Shown: positions 28,218-36,672 of the stretch, piece by piece | How positions within the stretch are numbered: position 1 is the stretch's first letter | Layout of the letters: each line of letters starts with the position of its first letter | DNA from: Candidatus Gastranaerophilales bacterium | GTDB taxonomy: Bacteria; Cyanobacteriota; Vampirovibrionia; Gastranaerophilales; Gastranaerophilaceae | Assembly: GCA_947624325.1 (NCBI GenBank) | Contig: CANQJT010000002.1 | Coordinates: forward strand, 186,001 to 250,000 | Length of the DNA stretch: 64,000 nt | Direction of reading: 5' to 3' | Program-made: the position numbers and the translations under genes | The notes under the pieces: generated by a model | Told to the model about the DNA's origin: nothing | Databases searched by the model: none | The model's input: the letters and a program-made list of their open reading frames with translations, nothing else

Positions 28218-28637
28218 ATGAATATATCACCCGTATCTTTTAAATCTTTAATGTGTTTTACAATAAAAGACGGCAAGGCAAAGGCACCTGTCCCTGATTT
28301 GGTTAAAGTAGCTTTTAATCATAATAAATATCTTTCCTCAAGATATAAACTTGATAAAAAAATAACAATATACCAAGGGGAAGCGGAAGATGGTACGGTA
28401 TTTAATGCTTTTGGTGATTTTTGTCAAAGTTTGGATAAATTATATAAAAACCAGCTGCCTAAAGGTTCTAACAGAGTTATATTGACGGAAGCACCTTTTT
28501 ATGTAAGTCCAAGAGAGATTGAAAAAAGATATTTCATTACTGCCGCTACTTTTGATGATGAAGAAAAAATTCTTAAAACTTTAAGTAAAAATAATAATTT
28601 TTATACTGTTAAGCTTAATGGCGGAAAGCCGTTTTAA
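28218..28637 (+). CDS. Unknown protein with N-terminal VSFKS motif
   Basis: 139 residues, ATG preceded by AGAGG. Starts MNISPVSFKSLMCF, one of several proteins here with a short S/A/V-F-K/N-G-like motif within the first 40 residues. The rest is a compact alpha/beta protein without recognised motif. The 3' end overlaps the convergent lipoate ligase-like gene by 23 bp. Function unknown. Confidence 0.55.
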   Translation: MNISPVSFKSLMCFTIKDGKAKAPVPDLVKVAFNHNKYLSSRYKLDKKITIYQGEAEDGTVFNAFGDFCQSLDKLYKNQLPKGSNRVILTEAPFYVSPREIEKRYFITAATFDDEEKILKTLSKNNNFYTVKLNGGKPF

Positions 28638-29301
28638 AATATTCTTTAAATCCGAATTTTAATGCCTCTGCAATATCTTTTCTTGTTATTGCACTGTTTA
28701 TTTCGTTTATACAGGTTATTTGAGTTTTATTAATTTCTTCATTAAAAATATTTTTTATCAGATTTTCGTTATAGCTTAATAATATTGAGCCGTGTTGAAG
28801 AATATAGTCTTGTGAACGAAATTGTGCGGAACCTATTATTTTTTTATTCTTATAATTTAAATCGGCACCTGTTGAAAGAGACATACAGTAATTATATTTT
28901 GTATTTATTATATTTTCACTTCCGAACTCCATAGTTATGCCTAATTTTTTAAACCCTATAATAATTGCGGAAGAAATTTCTTTATAAGAGGATTTTATAT
29001 AATTTCCGTTTTCCAAAAAACCAAACGGACAAATAAAAGAATATGTTAATTCATCATCATGCAATAATCCTCTGCCGCCTGTTATTCTTCGAACGATATC
29101 AATTTTATTTTCAATACAGTATTGTTCGTTAATAGTTTTAATATTTTGATTTCTTCCTAAAGAAACACATTTTGGGCTCCAGCCGTAAAATCTTAATATA
29201 GGAGTTTTTTCATTATTTTTTATACAGGTTTCCAATAACTCATAATCAATGCGCATATTTTCTGCGCCATTATATTCTTTGTAGTCAATCAGATTAATCA
29301 T
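28615..29301 (-). CDS. Lipoate/octanoate transferase, LplA/LipM type
   Basis: 228 residues. RRITGGRGLLHDDELTYSF near residue 70-88 is the lipoate-binding RRxxGG motif; KKIIGSAQFR near 153 holds the conserved lysine, and LQHGSILL follows. A cysteine in NYCMSLS, just before the lysine segment, is where LipM octanoyltransferases have their catalytic cysteine, so LipM is as likely as LplA. It would lipoylate 2-oxoacid dehydrogenases or GcvH. The enzyme subtype is uncertain. Confidence 0.8.
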   Translation of the reverse strand: MINLIDYKEYNGAENMRIDYELLETCIKNNEKTPILRFYGWSPKCVSLGRNQNIKTINEQYCIENKIDIVRRITGGRGLLHDDELTYSFICPFGFLENGNYIKSSYKEISSAIIIGFKKLGITMEFGSENIINTKYNYCMSLSTGADLNYKNKKIIGSAQFRSQDYILQHGSILLSYNENLIKNIFNEEINKTQITCINEINSAITRKDIAEALKFGFKEYFKTAFRH

Positions 29302-29405
29302 GTATAACAGTTTATAACGAAAAAATTTTAGTTCAAAATAATTATTATTATACTTTTTTTGTGTTATGCTAAAAATATAAATGTTTTAAAAGGAGGAACA
29401 TTAGC

Positions 29406-31004
29406 ATGGAAACATACGGAATTGAACAATGGGGTATTATAAACCCGAAAGCCGTTTACAGAAACCTTACGCCTGCTGAATTAACGGAAAGAGCATTAGC
29501 AAGAGGCGAAGGCAAATTAAGTAATACAGGCGCTTTAGTTGTAACAACAGGTAAATATACGGGACGTTCTCCTAAAGACAAATTTATTGTTGATACAGAC
29601 ACAATACACAACGAAATAGCATGGGGAAAAGTAAACCGTCCTATTTCAAGAGAAAAATTTAACTCTATAAAAGGCAAAATCGCAGCATACTTAGAAAATA
29701 GAGAAGTATTTATATTTGACGGTTTTGCAGGTGCTGATAAAAAATATACAAAAAAATTCAGAGTAATTAATGAACTTGCAAGCCAAAACTTATTTATACA
29801 CCAATTATTAATCAGACCTTCTCAAGAAGAACTTGCAAACTACGGTGAAGCTGATTATACAATACTTTGCGCTCCCGGTTACAAATGCGACCCTGAAGTT
29901 GACGGAGTTAACTCTGAAGCTTGTATAGCTATAGACTATGAAGCACATACAATTATCATTTGCGGTTCTCAATATTCAGGCGAAATTAAAAAATCAGTAT
30001 TCGCTACAATGAACTATGTAATGACAAAAGAAAATGTACTTCCAATGCACTGCAGTGCAAATATGGACCCTGTAACGGGGGAAACAGCAGTATTCTTCGG
30101 ATTATCAGGAACAGGTAAAACAACATTATCAGCTGACCCTGCAAGAAAATTAATCGGTGACGATGAACACGGCTGGTCACCTGACGGTGTATTTAACTTT
30201 GAAGGCGGCTGCTACGCAAAATGTATTAACCTTTCAGCAGAACATGAACCGGATATATACAACGCAATTAAATTTGGTTCATTGGTTGAAAATGTAATTA
30301 TGAATGATACAACAAGAGAATTTGATTTTAATGACGGAAGTTTAACAGAAAATACTCGTGTTGGTTATCCTATTGAATACATTAACAATGCTCAAGTACC
30401 ATCTAAAGGCGGAATACCTAAAGTTGTAGTTTTCTTAACAGCTGACGCATTTGGTGTATTACCTCCGATATCAAGATTAAATAAAAATGCAGCGATGTAT
30501 CACTTTGTTACAGGCTTTACTTCAAAATTAGCAGGAACGGAACGTGGTGTAACAGAACCTCAGCCTACATTCTCAACATTATTTGGCGAACCTTTTATGC
30601 CGATGGATGCATCAGTATATGCTAAAATGTTAGGCGACAAACTTGATAAATACGGAACTAAAGTATATTTGGTTAATACCGGCTGGGCAGGCGGAAGCGC
30701 AGCTTCAGGTGCTAAACGTATGAAGTTAAGTTATACAAGAGCTATGGTTACAGCTGCATTAAACGGTTCATTCGATAATATTGAATTTAAACATCATGAT
30801 GTATTTAATGTTGATTATCCTTCAAGCTGCCCCAATGTACCTGATGAAATGCTTGATGCAAGAGGTATGTGGTCAGATAAAAATGCATATGATGAAGCTG
30901 CTAATAAGTTAGCTCAAATGTTTGAAGATAACTTTAAGGCTAAATATCCTAATATGCCTGCTGAAATTGTTAACGCAGGTCCTAAACCAAAATGCAGAGT
31001 TTAG
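29406..31004 (+). CDS. pckA: Phosphoenolpyruvate carboxykinase (ATP)
   Basis: 532 residues. Converts oxaloacetate and ATP to PEP and CO2, or the reverse in fermenting bacteria that make succinate. GRSPKDKFIV near 56, the P-loop GLSGTGKTTLSADP near 236-249, IGDDEHGW, and the downstream arginine/tyrosine segments of the ATP-type enzyme are all present. AGGAGG ribosome site. Codon use looks optimised compared with its neighbours, suggesting high expression. Terminator follows. Confidence 0.97.
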   Translation: METYGIEQWGIINPKAVYRNLTPAELTERALARGEGKLSNTGALVVTTGKYTGRSPKDKFIVDTDTIHNEIAWGKVNRPISREKFNSIKGKIAAYLENREVFIFDGFAGADKKYTKKFRVINELASQNLFIHQLLIRPSQEELANYGEADYTILCAPGYKCDPEVDGVNSEACIAIDYEAHTIIICGSQYSGEIKKSVFATMNYVMTKENVLPMHCSANMDPVTGETAVFFGLSGTGKTTLSADPARKLIGDDEHGWSPDGVFNFEGGCYAKCINLSAEHEPDIYNAIKFGSLVENVIMNDTTREFDFNDGSLTENTRVGYPIEYINNAQVPSKGGIPKVVVFLTADAFGVLPPISRLNKNAAMYHFVTGFTSKLAGTERGVTEPQPTFSTLFGEPFMPMDASVYAKMLGDKLDKYGTKVYLVNTGWAGGSAASGAKRMKLSYTRAMVTAALNGSFDNIEFKHHDVFNVDYPSSCPNVPDEMLDARGMWSDKNAYDEAANKLAQMFEDNFKAKYPNMPAEIVNAGPKPKCRV

Positions 31005-31019
31005 AAATTTAAAATTCAT

Positions 31020-31049
31020 AATCAAGACCTCATAATTGAGGTCTTGATT
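31020..31049 (+). terminator. Intrinsic terminator after pckA
   Basis: AATCAAGACCTC-ATAATT-GAGGTCTTGATT, a perfect 12-bp stem followed by T-rich sequence. Confidence 0.9.
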
Positions 31050-31083
31050 TATTATTTTCCCATAATTTTATAAATCTTAGTAC

Positions 31084-31117
31084 AAAAAAATATAATCAGC
31101 TTTTTAAAGCTGATTAT
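31084..31117 (-). terminator. Terminator of tRNA(fMet)
   Basis: On the minus strand ATAATCAGCT pairs with AGCTGATTAT, followed by a T run, 6 nt after the tRNA 3' CCA end. Confidence 0.8.
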
Positions 31118-31122
31118 TTAAA

Positions 31123-31199
<77 letters not shown>

Positions 31200-31602
31200 T
31201 TATTAAATTTTCATATGAAGCAAATACGCTTCACTCTTAAATTATTAAACGCTAAAACTAAAAAATCAACCCTTATAAAATGTCTGTAATTTCAAAATCT
31301 TCCCTACAATTATTGTAGGGATAAATGTAGTCATGGCGGATAACGAAATTAAAGATATAAAATCGGGGATAAAAACTAAAAAATATAATAATTAGTCGAG
31401 GTAGTAAAACATTTTATTTAATTTATTAGTAATTAAATATATTATAAATACCAATAACACTTATTATACCTATCAAAGAACATTATCTAAAATGAGTTTT
31501 ATGAGCCGACGAGCTACCATTCATATAAATGTATTATAAAATTGGCAAATTTCAATTTTTTATATTATAGTGTTATAGTTAGGGTTATATTATAGTTTAG
31601 AT
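31200..31602. other. Gene-free stretch: tRNA promoter copy and remnant unit
   Basis: On the minus strand GTTGATT...TAATAAT at 31241-31270 is the tRNA promoter (TTGATT, 16 bp, TAATAA); a near-copy lies at 38346-38375. CCCTACAATTATTGTAGGG at 31304-31322 is a perfect palindrome with related sequence near the right end of the element (37958-37984). From 31442 on the left direct repeat begins. No convincing gene is seen. Confidence 0.6.
31442..31519. repeat. Left direct repeat with tRNA(fMet) fragment (attL-like)
   Basis: Matches 38007-38084 nearly base for base, including TACCAATAACACTTATTATA and AAAATGAGTTTTATGAGC. The tRNA part (31499-31519) lacks one C of the GCCC run and stops matching after GCTACCA. 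Confidence 0.8.
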
Positions 31603-32502
31603 ATGTTATATTACCGCGAAAAGATTATATTATCATTGATTGAAGAATTTAAAAATTCTTTGGGAAGAACACAGTTGCAGAAGTTCTTATTTTTGTTTAC
31701 AAGAATGCAACAAGAACCTTCATATGACTTTATTCCATATAATTTTGGTTGTTTTTCTTTTCAAGCAAATAAAGACCTTGAACATTTGCAAAAAGATAAA
31801 CTAATTGTTGATAAAGGGTGCTGGCAATTAACATCTTCAAATAAAATATATAAAGATTTACTTAACAATGAAGATAAAAAAATATTATTTAAAATCAAAA
31901 AAGATTATGAAAATATAAGTACAAATAGCCTTGTAAAAAAAGTTTATTTAGAATACCCCTATTATACAATATATAGCACTATTAAAGATGAAATTCTCTC
32001 AAAATCAGAACAAGAAAGTATAAATAAAATTATCGAAAGAGATTATAACCTGAATGAAACATCTACGGTTTTGTTTACAATCGGTTATGAAGGTATTTCT
32101 TTTGAAACATATATAAATAAATTAATTGAGAATAATATTAGAGTATTAATAGATGTCAGGAGAAATCCTTTTAGCCATAAATATGGGTTTTCAAAAAATA
32201 CGTTATCATCGGTTGTAACAAAAATAGGTATTGTATATGTTCATTTACCCGAATTAGGTATCATATCTGAAAAAAGACAAAAACTTGAAACATTAAATGA
32301 TTACAAATCTTTATTTGATGAATATGAAAAAACATTACCAAATAAGCATGCCGAATTGCAAAAAATTCTTGGATATTTAAATAAATATGGGCGTGTTGCT
32401 TTGACATGTTTTGAAAAAAATGTTGAAATGTGCCATAGGACAAGAATTAAAGAATACATTTTAAAGAATTTACAAACTGACCTAAATGTTATAGAGTTGT
32501 AA
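31603..32502 (+). CDS. DUF488-family protein with N-terminal winged-helix-like domain
   Basis: 299 residues. Residues 1-120 start YYREKIILSLIEEFKNSLGR and include FIPYNFGCFSFQANKDLE, a domain I associate with SocA/Panacea-like or winged-helix regulators, low certainty. Residues 157-299 are DUF488: FTIGYEGISFETYINKL, a VRRNPFSHKYGFSK basic patch, and LTCFEKNVEMCHR near the end with Cys/His residues. DUF488 proteins have no settled function. The next gene begins 1 bp after the stop, so the two form an operon. First cargo gene of the tRNA-inserted element. Confidence 0.7.
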   Translation: MLYYREKIILSLIEEFKNSLGRTQLQKFLFLFTRMQQEPSYDFIPYNFGCFSFQANKDLEHLQKDKLIVDKGCWQLTSSNKIYKDLLNNEDKKILFKIKKDYENISTNSLVKKVYLEYPYYTIYSTIKDEILSKSEQESINKIIERDYNLNETSTVLFTIGYEGISFETYINKLIENNIRVLIDVRRNPFSHKYGFSKNTLSSVVTKIGIVYVHLPELGIISEKRQKLETLNDYKSLFDEYEKTLPNKHAELQKILGYLNKYGRVALTCFEKNVEMCHRTRIKEYILKNLQTDLNVIEL

Positions 32503-32503
32503 T

Positions 32504-33340
32504 ATGGCTAAAACAAAAGTTTTTATTACAGTTAAAACATATCCTAATATTTCATCAAAATATGATGAGTTAGTTTGTACTGCTGGTTTTAAAGAAGATG
32601 GTTCAATGATAAGGATATATCCTATTCCTTTTAGAAAATTAGATTATAATAAGCAATATGTAAAATATCAGTGGATTGAACTTGATTTAATTAAGAATGA
32701 AAGTGATTTTAGACCAGAAAGTTATACTATGCCAAACAGATTATTCCAAGATATAACTACATTAGATAAAATCAGTACGGATAATAATTGGCAAAAAAGA
32801 AAAGAAATTGTTTTTAAGAATGGTTATTATGACGATATGAAGTTATTGTTATCAGAGGCAAAAGACTCATCTAATAGAAAATCACTTGCATTATTTAAAC
32901 CTCATAAGATATTAGGATTAGTTATTCAAAAGGATAAAAAAGGATACAATGCTAAAAAAGTAGAAAAAATATTAAATAAGCGTGCTCAACTTTCATTATT
33001 TGAACAAAATAACGATAACAGAGATGATATTTTTGAAATTGTTAAGAAATTACCATATAAATTTAGATATAAATTTCAAGATAAAAATGGTAAAGTGTCA
33101 ACCTTAATGATAGAAGATTGGGAAATAGGGCAACTATACTGGAATTGTTTAGATAAGTACGGTAGCGAAGAAACTGCTATACAGAAAGTAAAAGAACAAT
33201 ATGAAGAAAACTTTCTAAAGAATAAAGACATATATTTCTTTTTGGGAACTACAAAAAGATGGCATAATATTTCTCCAAATCCATTTCTTATAATTGGCGT
33301 TTTTTATCCTAAGTTTGAAGCACAAACAAAACTATTTTAA
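32504..33340 (+). CDS. Unknown partner of the DUF488 protein
   Basis: 278 residues, no recognised fold. It starts KTKVFITVKTYPNISSKYDE followed by ELVCTAGFKEDGSMIRIYPI, and contains a conserved-looking DKNGKVSTLMIEDWEIGQLY segment and a C-terminal FLGTTKRWHNISPNPFLIIG. Soluble, Lys-rich, no signal peptide. Its translation should be coupled to the DUF488 gene (TAATATG junction). The pair is likely to be one functional unit; the role, perhaps defence or nucleic-acid related, is inference from the setting only. Confidence 0.6.
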   Translation: MAKTKVFITVKTYPNISSKYDELVCTAGFKEDGSMIRIYPIPFRKLDYNKQYVKYQWIELDLIKNESDFRPESYTMPNRLFQDITTLDKISTDNNWQKRKEIVFKNGYYDDMKLLLSEAKDSSNRKSLALFKPHKILGLVIQKDKKGYNAKKVEKILNKRAQLSLFEQNNDNRDDIFEIVKKLPYKFRYKFQDKNGKVSTLMIEDWEIGQLYWNCLDKYGSEETAIQKVKEQYEENFLKNKDIYFFLGTTKRWHNISPNPFLIIGVFYPKFEAQTKLF

Positions 33341-33509
33341 CCACCCCATATAGCCCCTCTCGTTGTGTTTTGTGGTTTCGTGGTGGCAGATACAAGTTTT
33401 CGGTTGTAGAATTTTTCTCAGGCTAAAACACCCGCCCAAAATTTTAAGAATGAGAGCATTCTCTGGCTGATGACGAATAGTTTTATAACTATGAGGTATG
33501 AAAGTACCT

Positions 33510-33839
33510 CTATTTAATCTCTTTTATTGTTTTAATAATTTTTAGGTATGCTTCAATTTCGCTATCATTAGCAAGATAAATTTCTTTTATAAGTTCATCG
33601 CGAGTTTTATTTTTAGTTTCTTTTGTTAATACCCCAAATTCAGATAATGAAACATTTAGAGCATCAAGCATTTTTAGAAAACTATTTAAAGCAGGAATTT
33701 GTAAACCACGCTCAATGTTGCTTAAATTTTTTTCGGTCATACCTATTTTTTCAGATAATTCAGCTTGTGATAGCTTTGCATTTATCCGTAATTGTTTAAT
33801 TTTTTTACCTAAAAATTCTTTGTCGTCATAAAGAAACAT
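33510..33839 (-). CDS. XRE-family HTH regulator
   Basis: 109 residues on the opposite strand to its neighbours. Residues 10-65 form the Cro/CI helix-turn-helix: IKQLRINAKLSQAELSEKIG followed by MTEKNLSNIERGLQIPAL. The C-terminal part is a short helical region. It lies between the two cargo pairs and is divergent from the glycosylase gene, so it may repress one or both. Confidence 0.85.
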   Translation of the reverse strand: MFLYDDKEFLGKKIKQLRINAKLSQAELSEKIGMTEKNLSNIERGLQIPALNSFLKMLDALNVSLSEFGVLTKETKNKTRDELIKEIYLANDSEIEAYLKIIKTIKEIK

Positions 33840-34028
33840 AGTTATTATTCCTTATTACTTATTCAAAAATACCGTACAAATAATAACTAAATAACCTTAT
33901 GGTTTATGAGTTTTAGCATTAATAGAAATCTATAATACTAAGTTAAGTTCTTTTGTGATAATATAACCATATCAATAATACTTAACTTAAAAAAGTATTA
34001 TTTATGGCAATTAAAACTGGTTTGTAGT

Positions 34029-34817
34029 ATGGAAGATTTAGCTCAAAAATCTGAAACTGATTATATAAAAATGTTCAATATTCTTGATAATTACCTAAGC
34101 AATAAGGTAGAAGATATTGATATTACTATTTTACAATCTTTTGAAGATAGAAAGAACGGTAAAATATTTTCATTTAGTGAACATTTAAAAGGCTTTATAT
34201 ATGCACAATTAAGTGCATTGGTATCTTGGAAAAAAATTAAAAGCAATTTATCAAATATTGATAATATTCTTTGCCAATTTGATAAGGACAAATTAAAACT
34301 AAAATCAGCAGATAATTTAATTGCTGAAATTACGCAAATCAAATGCAATAACCCATATACGACAAAAAATCAAATGCGGTCATTGAAAACGAATATTGAA
34401 ACATTTGAGCAAATCGAAAAAGATTTTGGCAGTCTTGACAAATTTATAACACATCATTCGCCTGTAAACATTATCAAATTACTTGCCGATAGCGATAGTA
34501 CCTATAAATTAAAGTATTCAGGTGTAGCACTTGTTTGTGAATACTTGCGAAATATGGGTATAGATGTTGTCAAACCTGATGTCCATATCAAACGAATACT
34601 TGCTCCTGATAGGTTAAATTTAGTTTCATCTAAGTCTGATTATGCAGTTATAGAAAGGTGCGCTCAATTATCCAAACTTATCGGTATAAGTCAAATTAAG
34701 ATAGATTTTTTATTATGGAATTATTGTGCCAAAGGATATGGCGAAATATGTACAAAAAAGCCAAAGTGCGAAATGTGTGTAATTAAAAAATTCTGTAAAG
34801 GAAAGGGAAATATATGA
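34029..34817 (+). CDS. HhH-GPD (endonuclease III-like) DNA glycosylase
   Basis: 262 residues. The C-terminus has four cysteines spaced C-x5-C-x2-C-x5-C (ICTKKPKCEMCVIKKFC), nearly the 4Fe-4S loop of endonuclease III/MutY (C-x6-C-x2-C-x5-C). VKPDVHIKRILAPDRL near residue 178 gives the catalytic aspartate of the family. The helix-hairpin-helix segment before it is unusual (LKYSGVALVCEYL) and the classic GxGxKT lysine is not at its normal place, so mono- or bifunctional chemistry is unclear. Overlaps the next gene (ATGA). Either base-excision repair or removal of modified bases from invading DNA. Confidence 0.65.
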   Translation: MEDLAQKSETDYIKMFNILDNYLSNKVEDIDITILQSFEDRKNGKIFSFSEHLKGFIYAQLSALVSWKKIKSNLSNIDNILCQFDKDKLKLKSADNLIAEITQIKCNNPYTTKNQMRSLKTNIETFEQIEKDFGSLDKFITHHSPVNIIKLLADSDSTYKLKYSGVALVCEYLRNMGIDVVKPDVHIKRILAPDRLNLVSSKSDYAVIERCAQLSKLIGISQIKIDFLLWNYCAKGYGEICTKKPKCEMCVIKKFCKGKGNI

Positions 34818-35089
34818 ACATTAAAGAAGAAATTGAACAATTTTTATCATCAATGCCATTGAATCACGAATTTTCAACAAAATGGTTTAAAACTGAATTG
34901 AGCAAACAATTTAATCGGTCGCAAGATTGTTATATTCCCTCTGATTATTGCTACGACAGAACTAATAAAGGCATAAATCACGAAAAACAACCTCATTATT
35001 TTTTATATATAAGTCGCGGAAAATACCGATATGTAGGTAAAAGTTATCAATATAAAGGCAATATTGAACAAAATCCAAGAAATAAATAA
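34814..35089 (+). CDS. Small protein coupled to the glycosylase
   Basis: 91 residues; its ATG overlaps the glycosylase stop by 4 bp. Contains IPSDYCYDRTNKGI near residue 38 and a closing strand GKYRYVGKSYQYKG. I have the impression of a small domain that also occurs attached to restriction-type nucleases, but cannot name it with certainty. Likely part of one unit with the glycosylase. Confidence 0.6.
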   Translation: MNIKEEIEQFLSSMPLNHEFSTKWFKTELSKQFNRSQDCYIPSDYCYDRTNKGINHEKQPHYFLYISRGKYRYVGKSYQYKGNIEQNPRNK

Positions 35090-35138
35090 TAGTAATGATT
35101 TATTGTTATTCAATAACTAATATAAAAAGGGTTTGCAA

Positions 35139-35321
35139 ATGTGGCTGATAAAAACGGTATGGAATATTCTTATATTTTTAATTATAGCTTTTATATTTAG
35201 TTTTGAACCATTTAATTTTGATAAAATTATAGATATAACTATAAAAATTGTACTTGTATTTTTATTTGTAATCGTTATTGGTTTAGAAATAAAGGATTGG
35301 AAAAGCCGTAATAAAAAATAA
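35139..35321 (+). CDS. Small two-helix membrane protein
   Basis: 60 residues from ATG 35139 with AAAGGG upstream. Two hydrophobic helices (about 3-19 and 30-48) joined by a short EPFNFDK loop and followed by a basic tail KDWKSRNKK. Unknown function; could be a toxin-like or accessory membrane peptide of the element. Confidence 0.45.
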   Translation: MWLIKTVWNILIFLIIAFIFSFEPFNFDKIIDITIKIVLVFLFVIVIGLEIKDWKSRNKK

Positions 35322-35763
35322 TTTTTGACCGGTGGGAAAATGAAAAATAAAAAGAAGATACTATATAAAATATCCTTATATAGCATTATAGTAAATATGC
35401 AAGTTAAAAACTTGTTCATGAATATATTGAAATGTCTTCATTTACGGTTTTTTGTATATTAAATATCCTTATTTTAATTAGCGAGAAAAGTAGATATCTT
35501 CTTAGAGACAAATAAAACTTATTAATATAACTTCATATTTTAGCCATAATACTGGCATTTTCTTGACTACCTATAAAAAAATTTATATTATAAAAGTATA
35601 AATTGAATAGGTAGTGACGAATCACCTTTATCTCTCGTCCCCAGCGTGAGCTTCCGCTATTGGTACAAATAATTTAAGCTCAAACAGTAGGACATTTTAA
35701 ATTTTAAGGAGAAAATCGCACCAAATAAACAACAAGTTATTACATAATTTAGGAGAACTAATT
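35322..35763. other. Mostly gene-free stretch within the element
   Basis: A 40-codon frame at 35340-35462 starts ATGAAAAATAAAAAG directly after GGTGGGAAA; its ribosome-site spacing is poor and I rate it below one in four. AAGGAG near 35706 precedes no ATG. Nothing else convincing. Confidence 0.3.
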
Positions 35764-35931
35764 ATGAAGAAACGTGTTGTTTCAAACTTCGCTGGCAGTA
35801 TAATCAGCAAAAAGGCAAATCGTATAAGACCGGTGTATCTTATTCGCAAGCCAAAATTATCAGCATACACGAAAAGAAAGGGGATTTGCTACAACAGAAA
35901 ATTTTCTGATATTCGCACTAATTTAATCAAA

Positions 35932-35951
35932 CTTGATAAAGTTTTATCAAG
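35932..35951. promoter_or_regulatory. 20-bp palindrome upstream of the recombinase
   Basis: CTTGATAAA-GT-TTTATCAAG: two perfect 9-bp arms, in the position expected for an operator or a recombination half-site of the serine recombinase. Confidence 0.4.
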
Positions 35952-36096
35952 TGATAGGTTATACTCTATTCACGCTATTTTATGGCACAAAAAAAGCCTT
36001 TGTTTAGGGTTGGTTTTTGTATTTTCACTCAACTTTGCGATAAAGTCTTTACTTCTTCCAATCGTTGTCCTACAAAAAAATAAAAAGGGGGAAACG

Positions 36097-36672
36097 ATGA
36101 CAGGACAAAGAATTGCGTACATTAGAGTCAGTACAACCGACCAAAATACTGAAAGTCAAAAAGAGTTATTAAAATCTTACAATATTGACAAGTATTTTGA
36201 AGAAAAGGTAAGCGGTAAAAATGCTTCAGATAGATTAGAACTGCAAAATATGCTTGTTTATGTTCGTGAAGGCGATACTATTTATGTAAAAGACTTATCA
36301 AGACTTGCTCGTAATACAAAAGACTTGCTTGAAATTGTTGAAAAACTTAACAATAAAGGTGTTTCATTATTTAGTATCAAGGAAAGCATTGATACATCTA
36401 CAAATATGGGTAAGCTTATGCTTACATTTCTTGGTGCAATTTATGAATTTGAAAGAGTAAATCTTTTAGAGCGCCAAAAAGACGGAATAGCGGTTGCTAA
36501 AATGAAAGGTAAATACAAAGGTCGCAAAAAAGTACCCAAGCCTGATAATTTTGAAGAGATTTATCGCAAATGGCGTAATCGTGAAATTTCATCTATTGGG
36601 GCTATTCGTACATTAGGCATTAGCGAATACGCATTCTACAAATTCGTAAGAGAGGAGAATGCAAATGGCTAA
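36097..36672 (+). CDS. Serine recombinase, resolvase/invertase family
   Basis: 191 residues from ATG 36097, which has AAGGGGG upstream. AYIRVSTTDQ holds the catalytic serine; VKDLSRLARN and FEERNLLERQ-like YEFERVNLLERQKDG complete the catalytic domain, and a short helix-turn-helix closes the protein. Length is that of Hin/Tn3-type enzymes. The frame stays open another 111 codons upstream to an ATG at 35764 that has its own AGGAG site; that extension is basic with one hydrophobic stretch and may be an alternative N-terminus. Overlaps the integrase gene by 8 bp. Confidence 0.85.
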   Translation: MTGQRIAYIRVSTTDQNTESQKELLKSYNIDKYFEEKVSGKNASDRLELQNMLVYVREGDTIYVKDLSRLARNTKDLLEIVEKLNNKGVSLFSIKESIDTSTNMGKLMLTFLGAIYEFERVNLLERQKDGIAVAKMKGKYKGRKKVPKPDNFEEIYRKWRNREISSIGAIRTLGISEYAFYKFVREENANG

